Made by a program: the position numbers and the translations under genes. Positions 53,517 to 62,317 of a stretch of 64,000 nucleotides of DNA are shown here, piece after piece. Origin of the DNA: Planctomyces sp. SH-PL14 (lineage in GTDB: Bacteria > Planctomycetota > Planctomycetia > Planctomycetales > Planctomycetaceae); assembly GCF_001610835.1 (NCBI RefSeq), contig NZ_CP011270.1, positions 4,420,001 to 4,484,000 on the forward strand, written 5' to 3'. Under the pieces are notes generated by a model. It was not told the DNA's origin. It saw only the letters and a program-made list of their open reading frames with translations, and ran no database searches. The stretch's first letter is position 1. The number at the start of each line of letters is the position of its first letter.

Positions 53517-54893
53517 ATGGCCTACATCCTCTTCCTGATGGCGAACGCCGCGCTCTTCCTGCGCCCAGCGGAGCTGTTCCCCGCCATGGGGGACTTTCCG
53601 CTGTACATGTACCTGATCACGGCGGCGATCTTCGCCTCCGCCCATCAGATCCTCGATCAGCTCCGGCCGCGGAACCTCTTCTTCCAGCCGGTCAGCCTGT
53701 GCGTGATCCTCGTCACGATCGCGACGGCGATTTCGCACCTCTCGCTCGGCGATGTCGGCTCCGCGATCAAGAGCATCAACGCCATGGCGAAGGTGATGCT
53801 CTACTACCTGACCCTCCTCTCGGTCATCAACACGCCGCAGCGGCTGCGGACCTTCCTGGTCACGACCGCCCTCTCGGCGACCGTCATGATCACCCTCAGC
53901 ATCGTGGACTACCGGGACTTCGTCGCCGAATGGTCGGGACGGGACGACCTGGAAATCGTCCGCGAGGAAGAGAAAGACCTCTTCGAAACCAACGAGCCCC
54001 GGCGGCTGCGGCACGTCGTCGACTGGGGGAACGTCAGCGAAGACGGCCAGCAGCAGTGGATCTTCCGGATCACCGGTCTGGGGATGTTCCGCGACCCCAA
54101 CGACTTTGCTCTGGTCCTCAACCTGACGATCATCATCTCCTGCTACTTCCTCGCGGACCGCCAGCTCAGCTCCGCGCGGTACCTGTGGGCCATTCCGATC
54201 GCCCTCTCGTTCTACGGCCTCTACCTCACGCACTCCCGCGGGGGACTGCTCGGCACCGGCGTCGCCCTCATGGCCTGGATGTCGACGAAGTACGGCGGAC
54301 GGGTCGCGCTCATGATCGGTCTCATGGGGGCCGCGGCAGTCCCCGTGGCGCTTGGACGACAGGGGAATATCGACGTCTCCGGCGGCACCGGGCAGCAGCG
54401 GATCCAGCTCTGGGCCGACGGCCTGAACCAGATGAAGACCTCCCGCGCGGTGTTCGGCATCGGCGAAGGGAAGTATCCGGACGTCGCGGGCCTCGTCGCC
54501 CACAACTCGTTCATCCACGCCTACGTGGAGCTCGGCTTCGTCGGGGGGACGTTCTTCTTCGGGTGCTTCTTCCTCCCGGCGTGGGCGTTCTACCTCATGA
54601 AGCGGTACCGCTTCCGGATCGAGGATCACGACCTGGAGCGGATGTTCCCCTATATGGCCGCCATCGTCGGCGGTTGGTGCATGGGGATGGCCTCCCTCTC
54701 CCGCTGCTACGTCCCACCCACCTACATGATCTGCGGCACGGCCGCCGCCTTCCTGAACCTTGTCGGCTACTACCGCGCCCGGCCCGTTCCCGTCCTGGTC
54801 TTCAACCACGGACTGGCCCGGCACCTCGCGGTCTGCAGCTTCGGATTCCTTCTCTGTTGTTTCGTCTTCGTCCGGCTGTTCGTCCGTTACTGA
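53517..54893 (+). CDS. O-antigen polymerase/ligase-like membrane protein
   Basis: A 458-residue protein with about eleven membrane helices and one large central periplasmic loop (from about residue 130: GRDDLEIVREEEKDLFETNE). YLTHSRGGLLGTGVALM is the core motif of the O-antigen ligase/polymerase (Wzy/WaaL) family, where the arginine contacts the lipid-linked glycan. It would polymerise or ligate oligosaccharide repeat units at the outer face of the inner membrane. ATG at 53517 with GCAGG just upstream. First gene of a long co-directional exopolysaccharide operon. Confidence 0.88.
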   Translation: MAYILFLMANAALFLRPAELFPAMGDFPLYMYLITAAIFASAHQILDQLRPRNLFFQPVSLCVILVTIATAISHLSLGDVGSAIKSINAMAKVMLYYLTLLSVINTPQRLRTFLVTTALSATVMITLSIVDYRDFVAEWSGRDDLEIVREEEKDLFETNEPRRLRHVVDWGNVSEDGQQQWIFRITGLGMFRDPNDFALVLNLTIIISCYFLADRQLSSARYLWAIPIALSFYGLYLTHSRGGLLGTGVALMAWMSTKYGGRVALMIGLMGAAAVPVALGRQGNIDVSGGTGQQRIQLWADGLNQMKTSRAVFGIGEGKYPDVAGLVAHNSFIHAYVELGFVGGTFFFGCFFLPAWAFYLMKRYRFRIEDHDLERMFPYMAAIVGGWCMGMASLSRCYVPPTYMICGTAAAFLNLVGYYRARPVPVLVFNHGLARHLAVCSFGFLLCCFVFVRLFVRY

Positions 54894-54922
54894 GCCGCCG
54901 CGACCGGCGATCCCGACCGACT

Positions 54923-55798
54923 ATGCCCAACACCATCCCGATCAGCGTCGTCATCCCCGCGTACAACTCGCAGGACTGCCTCCGCGCGTCGATCCAGAGC
55001 GTTCAGGAACAGACCTACCCCGTCCGCGAGATCATCGTCGTCGACGACGGCTCCAAGGACGCCACCGCCTCCGTCGCCTTCGAGTGCGGCGCGAAGGTCA
55101 TCCGCCAGCCGAACGGCGGTCCCGCCGCGGCCCGCAACAACGGCATCCGCCACGCGAAGTCCCCCTGGATCGCGCTGCTCGACGCCGACGACTCCTGGCT
55201 CCCGAACAAGCTCGAGCGGCAGGTCCTGGGGATCACGGACGACGTCTCGTTCCTCCACACCTACTGCGTCATCGACGAGACCGGCCCCACGACCGAGGAC
55301 GTCGTCACCTTCGAAACGCTCTGGAAGCGGAACACCCTCGGCACGTCGACGATCCTGATGCGGAAGTCCGCCTGGGAAGACGTCGGCGGGTTCGAAGAGG
55401 ACCGCGGGATCATGGGGGTCGAGGACTACAACCTCTGGCTCCGGCTGGTCCATAAGGGGCACAAGGTCCACACGATCCGCGAGCGGCTCGTCCACTACAC
55501 GCCGGCTGACGGGAACCTCTCGGGCCAGCTCGAGCGGATGATGCGGAGCGAGCTCAACAACGTCGAGAAGATCGACAAGGCGTGCGGCCTGACCCCGGAT
55601 CAGAAGCGCCGCAAGCTCGTCCAGATCTACGAGGAGTGGGGCCGGGCGATGTTCCACGCCCGGGACATGAAGAAGGCCCGCCGCTGCTATGGCGAGATCC
55701 TCAGCATCCAACCGCGGGTCCACGCCCTCGTCCGCTGGATGGCGACCTACATGCCGGTCTCGCTCCTCAACCTCCGCCGCACCGCCGTCCACGCCTGA
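54923..55798 (+). CDS. family 2 glycosyltransferase
   Basis: A 291-residue GT-A fold enzyme: ISVVIPAYNSQDCLRASIQS, IIVVDDGSKDAT, GPAAARNNGIRHAK and the metal-binding DADDSW. ILMRKSAWEDVGGFEED with VEDYNLWLRL is the acceptor-side motif of GT2 enzymes of polysaccharide loci. The last ~60 residues contain a TPR-like helical pair (WGRAMFHARDMKKARRCYGE). ATG at 54923; a much longer upstream frame overlaps the previous gene and is not used. It begins 29 bases after the polymerase stop. Confidence 0.93.
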   Translation: MPNTIPISVVIPAYNSQDCLRASIQSVQEQTYPVREIIVVDDGSKDATASVAFECGAKVIRQPNGGPAAARNNGIRHAKSPWIALLDADDSWLPNKLERQVLGITDDVSFLHTYCVIDETGPTTEDVVTFETLWKRNTLGTSTILMRKSAWEDVGGFEEDRGIMGVEDYNLWLRLVHKGHKVHTIRERLVHYTPADGNLSGQLERMMRSELNNVEKIDKACGLTPDQKRRKLVQIYEEWGRAMFHARDMKKARRCYGEILSIQPRVHALVRWMATYMPVSLLNLRRTAVHA

Positions 55799-55805
55799 CC
55801 GACGA

Positions 55806-55849
55806 CTCCGGACTGAACACCGACAACTGAAGACTGACACCTTTTCCGA
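55806..55849 (+). repeat. heptamer array ending at the flippase start codon
   Basis: CTCCGGA, CTGAACA, CCGACAA, CTGAAGA, CTGACAC in strict 7-base register, then CTTTTCCGA and the ATG at 55850. There is no purine-rich ribosome-binding site in the usual window. Confidence 0.72.
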
Positions 55850-57424
55850 ATGACTCTTCGCAAGAACATCCTGACGAGCTGGGTCGGCCATGTGGTCATC
55901 ATGGTCCTCGGCTTCTTCATGCTGCCGTTCGTCCTCGGGGCGCTCGGCAAGAGCACCTACGGGGTGTGGCTGTTCATCAACGCCCTCGCCGGGTACTCGT
56001 CGCTCCTCTACATGGGCTTCGGGGCCACGGTCTGCCGTTACGTCGCCAAGCACGCCCACCGGGAAGAGTGGACCGATCTCAACAACGTCGTCAGCGCCGT
56101 ATTCGGCGTGTACTGCGCCATGGCGGGCGTCGTGCTGCTCGCCTCGGCCGGGCTGGCGGCGGTCGCGCCGTGGCTCGACCGCTGGGGGACGCAGTCGCTC
56201 GGGGAAGTCCAGCTCGCGATCCTCCTGAACGGCGTCTCGACCGCTTTCGGCATGGTGACGAGCGTCTACGGCGGCGTCCTGATCGGGACGCAGCGGATCG
56301 ACCTCAAGCAGTCGATCGAGACCGGCGCGGCGCTGATCCGCTTCGCCCTCGTCTTCGCCCTGCTGCTGTGGCGGCCGAGCCTGACGACTCTCTCGCTGAT
56401 TTTCCTGGCGGTCACGATCGCCGAGAACGCTCTGCTGGTTTACTTCGCGTACCGTCAGCTCCCGACCCTCTCGGTCCGGCTGTCGAACGTCCGCCGGTCG
56501 GTCCTCCGGGACTGCTTCGGGTTCACAGTGTTCAGCGCCCTGGCGTTGATCGCCGAGCACCTGATGTACATGACCGACACCGTCGTGATCGGCCTCTGCC
56601 TGGGGGTCGAGGCGGTCGTGCCGTACGCCATCGCCCTTCGGATCTGCCAAATGGCCCAGACGCCGCTGAGCAAGATCGGCGAGGCGATGCTCCCCAAGGC
56701 CGGCGAGTTGCACGCCACCGGCAAGCGGCAGGAACTCGTCGAAACGACCGAGCGGATGCTCGGCCTGGCCTTCGTGCTCATCACGGCGGCTTTTATCGGC
56801 TGCTGGTTCTTCGCTCCGATGCTGGTCGACATCTGGGTCGCCCGGAAGGACCCCTCCTGGACCCCGGCCGACACGCAGACCTGCCTTGCCGTCCTGTCGA
56901 TCCTGCTCGGGGCCCAGATCGTGGCCCAGCCCGCCACCGTCCTCCGCAAGACTTTGCTCGGGATCGGAAACGTCCGCTACCCGGCCTTCATCGACTTGGG
57001 GGCGGCGCTCGTGAACCTGGGGTTGTCGCTGGCCTTCGTCTTCTCGGTCGGCGTCGTCGGGGTCGCCTGGGGTACGTTTATTCCGCTTGTGCTGTTTGAG
57101 CTGTTTCTGCTGGCGCCGTACGCCAACCGCGAAGTCGGGACGAGCTGGTCCCGGCTGTTTCGCCACGGGCTCCTCCCACAACTCCCCGCACTGGCCGCAC
57201 TCCTGACCTATTGTTGCGTTGTCGCCTCATTCCAACCCTCCCACGGCTGGCCTCAACTCCTGTCGATCGCGGCCGGAGGGGGAGCGGTCCTGGGAGCGAC
57301 CTGGTGGCTCACCCGATCCCGCCTCCGCCGACCGGCTCGGTGGGGCAGCGCCTCAAATCCCTCCTCTTCCGTCGCCAAGGTTCCGTCTGTCGGACCGCTG
57401 ACGACCGGGAGTGTCTCCCCATGA
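55850..57424 (+). CDS. polysaccharide flippase (Wzx/MATE-like)
   Basis: A 524-residue membrane protein with twelve to fourteen helices. The N-terminus LTSWVGHVVIMVLGFFMLPF and VLGALGKSTYGVWLFINALAGY are typical of the polysaccharide biosynthesis/flippase family. It would translocate lipid-linked repeat units across the inner membrane for the polymerase encoded upstream. The C-terminal ~45 residues are hydrophilic and serine-rich. Its stop overlaps the next start (ATGA at 57421-57424), a classical coupling signal. The leader is a heptamer array, not a Shine-Dalgarno. Confidence 0.92.
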   Translation: MTLRKNILTSWVGHVVIMVLGFFMLPFVLGALGKSTYGVWLFINALAGYSSLLYMGFGATVCRYVAKHAHREEWTDLNNVVSAVFGVYCAMAGVVLLASAGLAAVAPWLDRWGTQSLGEVQLAILLNGVSTAFGMVTSVYGGVLIGTQRIDLKQSIETGAALIRFALVFALLLWRPSLTTLSLIFLAVTIAENALLVYFAYRQLPTLSVRLSNVRRSVLRDCFGFTVFSALALIAEHLMYMTDTVVIGLCLGVEAVVPYAIALRICQMAQTPLSKIGEAMLPKAGELHATGKRQELVETTERMLGLAFVLITAAFIGCWFFAPMLVDIWVARKDPSWTPADTQTCLAVLSILLGAQIVAQPATVLRKTLLGIGNVRYPAFIDLGAALVNLGLSLAFVFSVGVVGVAWGTFIPLVLFELFLLAPYANREVGTSWSRLFRHGLLPQLPALAALLTYCCVVASFQPSHGWPQLLSIAAGGGAVLGATWWLTRSRLRRPARWGSASNPSSSVAKVPSVGPLTTGSVSP

Positions 57425-58680
57425 CGGTCTCGACCGCATCGCCGAACCTGATCCTCCGCCGGCCCCCGCCGGAAGAGGCGGTCGTGTCGCGCCTCGTCGT
57501 CGAGACCGACGCGATCCGCGCCCTCGACCAGTGGCGGCGGCTGGAAACCCGCCTCACACCCGCGGCGGCCCGCACCAGCTTCCGCAACGACCACGGCTAC
57601 GGCTGTTCGGCCGACTGGACCGAGCTCTGGCTCCGCCACTACGGCCCGCTCGTCCCGCACCGCTTCCTGCTCCACGTCACGACCGAGGGCTTCGGTCCCG
57701 ACCGCCGCGAGACCGTCACGGGGATCGCCCTCGTGACGCAGTCCCGCATCCGCAAGGGGCCGCTCGTTCTGCGGCAGTGGCATCTCGGGACCGCCGGCGA
57801 GCCGGGGGCCCACAGCGTCTGCGTCGAATACAACCGGGTCCTCGCCGAGTCCGCCTTTCGGACCGACTTCCACGAGAAGATCGCCGAGTGGTTCCTCGAC
57901 GCCGGCCAGGACGGCATCGAGCTCGACGGTCTCGCTCCCGAGGAGTGGGAAAGCCTTCGCCCCTTCCTGCCGCCGATGGAGCTGCGGACGCAGGCCTCGA
58001 AGTTCTTCCGGCTGACGCGAGCCCGCGCGGCCGGGACCGACGTCCTGAGCCAGCTCGGCCGCAGCACCCGCCAGGGACTCCGCCGGAAGCTCCGCGACTA
58101 CGGACCGATCGAAACCACCTGGGCGACCGAGGCCGACACCGCTCACGCGATCGTCGACGAGCTGATCGAGCTGCACCAAGCCCGCTGGAACGCCCTCGGC
58201 AAGCCCGGCTCGTTCTCCAGCCCGCTCTTCACCGCCTTCCAGCGGGACCTCCTGACCCACTGGGCCGAGTCGCAGCGGGTCGTCGCCTTCCGGGCCCGGC
58301 ACCAGGGGGAGACGGTCGGCTGCCTGGTCCTGCTCGTCGAAGGCCGGCGGATCCTCGACTACTTCTCCGGGTTCTGCGCCTTCGACCGCAAGGCGAGCCC
58401 CGGGATGGTGACCCACGCGCTCTGCATGCAGGAAGCGCTCGAGCGCGGCTTTGACGACTACGACTTTCTCGTCGGCGACAAGCAGCACAAGGACAACCTC
58501 TCGACCGACGAGGCGACGCTCGTCTGGGGGACCTGGCTCCCGGACACCTGGAAGATCCGCACCTACAGCCTGCTCCGCCAGGGCCGGCGGAAGGCCCTGG
58601 ACTGGTTCAAGCGTCCTGCGGCGGAGCCCGCCGTCCCCGCGAACAAAGAGAACGAACACGAGGGTCAGCAGCCGACCTGA
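57421..58680 (+). CDS. GNAT/FemAB-like acyltransferase (CelD/BioF2 type)
   Basis: A 419-residue cytosolic protein made of two GNAT-like folds. The C-terminal half has RVVAFRARHQGETVGCLVLL, DYFSGFCAFDRKASPGMVTH, and YDFLVGDKQHKDNLST, the pattern of the CelD/acetyltransf-6 family that occurs in polysaccharide and cellulose loci and is thought to acylate sugars. Basic strand RSTRQGLRRKLRDYG lies in the middle. Start fixed by the ATGA overlap with the flippase gene; a longer upstream frame exists but would ignore this. The next gene starts 78 bases later. Confidence 0.85.
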   Translation: MTVSTASPNLILRRPPPEEAVVSRLVVETDAIRALDQWRRLETRLTPAAARTSFRNDHGYGCSADWTELWLRHYGPLVPHRFLLHVTTEGFGPDRRETVTGIALVTQSRIRKGPLVLRQWHLGTAGEPGAHSVCVEYNRVLAESAFRTDFHEKIAEWFLDAGQDGIELDGLAPEEWESLRPFLPPMELRTQASKFFRLTRARAAGTDVLSQLGRSTRQGLRRKLRDYGPIETTWATEADTAHAIVDELIELHQARWNALGKPGSFSSPLFTAFQRDLLTHWAESQRVVAFRARHQGETVGCLVLLVEGRRILDYFSGFCAFDRKASPGMVTHALCMQEALERGFDDYDFLVGDKQHKDNLSTDEATLVWGTWLPDTWKIRTYSLLRQGRRKALDWFKRPAAEPAVPANKENEHEGQQPT

Positions 58681-58758
58681 AGCCGCGGGTCGCAGGAGCC
58701 GCTTCCGCGTCCCACGGCCTCGCCGGCCCCTCCCTCTTCCCGATCACCCACCACCGAC

Positions 58759-59919
58759 ATGTCTCTCCTCATGCCCACCGCACTCCTGACTCATCCGACG
58801 TCGACGACCCGTACCGAGGCCGGCGGCGCCACGCATCGCCGCCTCAATGTCTGCCACGTCAGCATGTCGCTGCTGACCGGGGGGCTGGAGCGGCTCCTCG
58901 TCGAGTTCGGCAAGTTCCACGACTCGGCCCGCTACAACCTGCGGTTCGTGGCCCTCACGGAACTCGGGCCGCCGGCCGAAGACCTGCGGAAGCTCGGCTT
59001 CCAGGTCGACGCGATGTGCCTGGCCCGGAACGGCAAGCGGGCCGCCTATCGCCGGCTGAAGGAGATCCTGGTCGACGAGCAGATCGACATCATCCACACG
59101 CACAACACCTGCCCGCAGTTCTACGGGGCCTTTGCGGCGTGGCAGACCAAGATCCCCTGCATCCTGAATACGCAGCACGGCCGCGGCAGCGGACCGCGGC
59201 TGAAGGACCAGACTATGTTCATGATCGCCAACCGCTTCACGCGGCGGGTGGTCGGCGTCTCGAACGACTCGGCTCGCCTGTGCCAGGAGCAGGACCGCGG
59301 CTCGGCCCACAAGATCATCGCCATCCAGAACGGGATCGACTCGACCCGCTTCGCCTACACTGGCCCGACCGACGCGAACGTCGCGATCTCGGTCGCCCGT
59401 CTCTCGCCCGAGAAGGACTTCCCGACGCTGCTGCGGGCCACGAAGCTCACGGCCCAGTCGGTGCCGGATTTCCGCCTGCGGCTCGTCGGCGACGGCGCGG
59501 AGCGGAAGGGTCTCGAAACACTGAGCCGTGAACTGGGGATCGCCGATCGGGTCGAATTCCTCGGCGAACGGTCCGACATCCCGAGCCTTCTGGCGCAGGC
59601 GGGATTCTATGTCTCCTCATCGAAGACGGAAGGGATCTCGCTGACGGTCCTCGAAGCAATGGCGGTCGGCCTGCCGGTCGTCACGACGGCGGTTGGCGGC
59701 AACCCCGAGATCGTCGCCGAAGGGACGACCGGCCACCTCGTCCCGCCGCAGAACCCGGAAGCCCTCGCCCAGGCGATCGTCGAGATGTGCGGCAAGCGGT
59801 CCACCTGGAACGGCATGGGCCGCGCGGCCCGCGAGCGGATCGAACAGCAGTTCGAGATCCGCACGATGATCCGCCAGTACGAGCGGCTGTATGAGGAACT
59901 GCTCGGTGTCCGGAGCTAG
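58759..59919 (+). CDS. family 4 glycosyltransferase A
   Basis: A 386-residue GT-B retaining glycosyltransferase. VCHVSMSLLTGGLERLLVEF is the N-terminal glycine loop, IIHTHNTCPQFYGAFAAW the mid-domain, NGIDSTRF and VARLSPEKDFPTLL the interdomain linker, and SKTEGISLTVLEAMAVGLPV carries the donor-binding EX7E motif. A 25-residue serine/threonine-rich leader precedes it. It would add one sugar to the growing repeat unit at the cytosolic face. ATG at 58759 follows a pyrimidine-rich leader. Part of the polysaccharide operon. Confidence 0.93.
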   Translation: MSLLMPTALLTHPTSTTRTEAGGATHRRLNVCHVSMSLLTGGLERLLVEFGKFHDSARYNLRFVALTELGPPAEDLRKLGFQVDAMCLARNGKRAAYRRLKEILVDEQIDIIHTHNTCPQFYGAFAAWQTKIPCILNTQHGRGSGPRLKDQTMFMIANRFTRRVVGVSNDSARLCQEQDRGSAHKIIAIQNGIDSTRFAYTGPTDANVAISVARLSPEKDFPTLLRATKLTAQSVPDFRLRLVGDGAERKGLETLSRELGIADRVEFLGERSDIPSLLAQAGFYVSSSKTEGISLTVLEAMAVGLPVVTTAVGGNPEIVAEGTTGHLVPPQNPEALAQAIVEMCGKRSTWNGMGRAARERIEQQFEIRTMIRQYERLYEELLGVRS

Positions 59920-59979
59920 GTCTCCGGTCTCAGCGGGAAGGCCCCTGCTGACCCGCCGGCCTTATGTACCCGCACCAGC

Positions 59980-60021
59980 CTGATCCCCGACACCCGATAC
60001 CTGAGACCCAGTACCCCTCCC
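59980..60021 (+). repeat. heptamer array ending at the oxidoreductase start codon
   Basis: Six seven-base units, CTGATCC, CCGACAC, CCGATAC, CTGAGAC, CCAGTAC, CCCTCCC, run in strict register directly to the ATG at 60022. No Shine-Dalgarno sequence is present. Confidence 0.78.
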
Positions 60022-61158
60022 ATGTCCTCCCCTCTTCGGATCGCTCTCCTCGGCTGCGGGCAGATTGCCGACGCGCACCTGCAGGAGATCCGTAAGCTGC
60101 CGAGCGCCAGGCTCGTCGCGGTGTGCGATGTCCATCAGGACCTCGCGGACCAGGCGGCGGCCCGGTTCGAGGTCCCGGCGCGGTTCACCGACCTGCAGGC
60201 GATGATCGAGAGCGCGCGGCCCGACGTCGTTCACGTCACGACCCCTGCCCACACGCACGCCGGTCTCGCGGCCCGGATTCTGGAAGCCGGCTGCCACGTC
60301 TACGTCGAGAAGCCGTTCACGCTGGACGCCGTCGAGGCAGCACGTGTGGTCCACGTGGCCGAGCAGCACGGACGGCACCTCTGCCTGGGGCACGACCAGC
60401 TCTTCGACCCGATGTGGGGCGAAGTCCGCGGTCGCGTGGACCGCGGCGAGATCGGTCCGGTCCGGCATGTCGAATCGACCCTTGGGTATCCGATCTCGGG
60501 ACAGTTCGGCACGCAGGTGACCGGCGATCCGAACCACTGGGTCCGCAAGCTCCCAGGGGGGTTGTTCCAGAACACGATCTCCCATCCGCTGTACCGCATC
60601 ACCGACTTCCTGCTCGACGAGCATCCGCAGATCCAGGCCCACTGGACCCGCACGGGCCGGTTCCCGTTCCCGACCGAGCTAAGCGTCTTCCTCCGCGGCG
60701 AGAGCGTCACGGGCTCGCTGACATTCCTGAGCACGATCACCGCCCAGCGGATCACGAAGGTCCACGGAGCCAAGGGAGCCCTGGAAGTCGATTTCGACGC
60801 CCAGACGATCCGGCATCTCGCGCCGCCGCGGCTGCCGGGAGCGTTCGGCAAGCTCGATGCCCCGTTCCGCCAGTGGCGGGAAGCGGCCCGCAACTTCCGC
60901 CGCAACCTGTGGCGGTTCGCGAAGGGGGACATCCATTACTTCGCCGGAATGAAGACTCTCTTCGAGCGGTTCTACGGCGCGATCCAGAACAACACGCCGC
61001 TCCCGATTCCTCCGGCCGAAATGGTCCGGGTCACGCGGCTCATGGACGAGATCTTCGACCAGTGCCGCGACCGCGAGACGGTTCCCCAGGACCCGCGGAC
61101 AACAAAGAAGCCCGCGGTCAGACCCCAGGAAACCCACCACCCCGCGGTCCTGACCTGA
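60022..61158 (+). CDS. Gfo/Idh/MocA-family sugar-nucleotide oxidoreductase
   Basis: A 378-residue cytosolic NAD-dependent oxidoreductase: IALLGCGQIADAHLQEI (Rossmann loop), VVHVTTPAHTHAGLA and the catalytic-lysine motif YVEKPFTLDAVEA. The C-terminal sheet domain is complete; the last ~25 residues (TTKKPAVRPQETHHP) are a disordered tail. In polysaccharide loci such enzymes oxidise NDP-sugars at C3 or C4 during rare-sugar synthesis. No signal peptide, unlike the Tat-exported relative at 10.8 kb. The leader is a heptamer array. Confidence 0.9.
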   Translation: MSSPLRIALLGCGQIADAHLQEIRKLPSARLVAVCDVHQDLADQAAARFEVPARFTDLQAMIESARPDVVHVTTPAHTHAGLAARILEAGCHVYVEKPFTLDAVEAARVVHVAEQHGRHLCLGHDQLFDPMWGEVRGRVDRGEIGPVRHVESTLGYPISGQFGTQVTGDPNHWVRKLPGGLFQNTISHPLYRITDFLLDEHPQIQAHWTRTGRFPFPTELSVFLRGESVTGSLTFLSTITAQRITKVHGAKGALEVDFDAQTIRHLAPPRLPGAFGKLDAPFRQWREAARNFRRNLWRFAKGDIHYFAGMKTLFERFYGAIQNNTPLPIPPAEMVRVTRLMDEIFDQCRDRETVPQDPRTTKKPAVRPQETHHPAVLT

Positions 61159-61161
61159 ATC

Positions 61162-61195
61162 CTCACCCCTGACACCTGATACTTGGCACTTCCCC
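61162..61195 (+). repeat. heptamer array ending at the epimerase start codon
   Basis: CTCACCC, CTGACAC, CTGATAC, TTGGCAC, then TTCCCC and the ATG at 61196. The array begins directly after the stop of the previous gene and leaves no room for a Shine-Dalgarno. Confidence 0.75.
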
Positions 61196-62203
61196 ATGTA
61201 CCCCTTCCTCACCGGCGGCACCGGCTTCCTCGGTCGACGACTGGTCAAGGCCCTTCGCGAAGACGGCCTGCCAGTCCGCTGCCTCGTCCGCGGATCGAGC
61301 GACATCGCCCCGCTGCGGACGTTCGTCGGTCCTGAGCTGTGGGAAGGGGTCGACGTCGTCCAGGGGGACCTCAACGACGTTGCCGGGATCCGCCGCCTGA
61401 TGGACGGGTGCGATACCGTCTACCACGTCGCCGCCGCCCTGGCCGGCAGCACGGCGGTCATGTTCCTCAACACGGTCATTCCGACCCGCCGGCTGATCGA
61501 CGCCGCGGTTGAGGAAAACGTCCGCCGCTTCGTGACCGTCAGCTCGCTCGGCGTCTACGGCGTCGCCGGACTCCGCACGGGAAGCACGCTCGATGAGACG
61601 ACCGCGGTCGACGCGGCGCCGCACCTCCGCGATCCCTACACGTACAGCAAGGTCGTCCAGGAGCAGGTCGCCTGGCAGGCGCACCGGGAACGGGGACTGC
61701 CGCTCGTCGTCATTCGCCCGGGAGTGATCTTCGGCGAGGGGCGGAGCATCCTCAGCAACCGCGTCGGCCTCAAGCTCGGCCCGCTCCTCCTCCGCATGGG
61801 GGGGAGCCAGACAATGCCCTACACGTACGTTGAGAACTGCGCCGCCGCCCTGCGGAACGCCGGGATCGTGCCGGGGATCGAAGGGGAAGTGTTCAACGTC
61901 CTCGACGACGGCCTGCCGAGCGGTTCGCAGCTCCTGCGGATGTACCGGAAGGCGGGCCAGCGGGTCCGCGCGGTCTGGCTGCCGCGGCCGCTGATCGGTC
62001 CCGCCTCGAGCGTCTACGAGTGGTACTCCCGGTGGTCCGGCGGCCAGTTGCCGGCGGTCATCACGCGGTACAAGAGCGACAGCATGTGGAAGCGGGTCCG
62101 GTACACGAACCAGAAGGCGAAGGAGCGGCTGCAGTGGACCCCGCCCGTCTCCTTTGACGAGGCGTTCCGGAGAACGGTCTCGCACCCCTGCGGCGCCTCC
62201 TGA
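61196..62203 (+). CDS. NAD-dependent epimerase/dehydratase
   Basis: A 335-residue extended short-chain dehydrogenase: FLTGGTGFLGRRLV at the very N-terminus, VYHVAAALAGSTAVMFLNTV, catalytic serine in VTVSSLGVYG, and intact YxxxK in DPYTYSKVVQEQVAW. It should epimerise or dehydrate a nucleotide sugar for the polysaccharide. Only five residues precede the NAD loop, so ATG at 61196 is tight but matches the family. Its C-terminal region (VSFDEAFRRTV) is typical. It retains the tyrosine that the epimerase at 50.8 kb lacks. Confidence 0.92.
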   Translation: MYPFLTGGTGFLGRRLVKALREDGLPVRCLVRGSSDIAPLRTFVGPELWEGVDVVQGDLNDVAGIRRLMDGCDTVYHVAAALAGSTAVMFLNTVIPTRRLIDAAVEENVRRFVTVSSLGVYGVAGLRTGSTLDETTAVDAAPHLRDPYTYSKVVQEQVAWQAHRERGLPLVVIRPGVIFGEGRSILSNRVGLKLGPLLLRMGGSQTMPYTYVENCAAALRNAGIVPGIEGEVFNVLDDGLPSGSQLLRMYRKAGQRVRAVWLPRPLIGPASSVYEWYSRWSGGQLPAVITRYKSDSMWKRVRYTNQKAKERLQWTPPVSFDEAFRRTVSHPCGAS

Positions 62204-62317
62204 CGGACCAGACGCTGCCGGTTTCCGCCCAACAGTCACCTGTCCCGTTCCTCCCTGGCCCGACCTCCTCTCCGCAATTCCGGCGGACTCCCCTCAGGCG
62301 AAGTGCGGTCTCCCCTC

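Noticed and set aside
53136-54824. N-terminal extension of the beta-RFAP synthase to 882 residues
   Set aside because: The added ~560 residues are antisense to the O-antigen polymerase gene; the conserved domain starts exactly at the ATG at 53135.
53369-54922. N-terminal extension of the GT2 enzyme to 809 residues
   Set aside because: The extension is an alternative frame of the polymerase gene; the GT2 motif begins five residues after the ATG at 54923.
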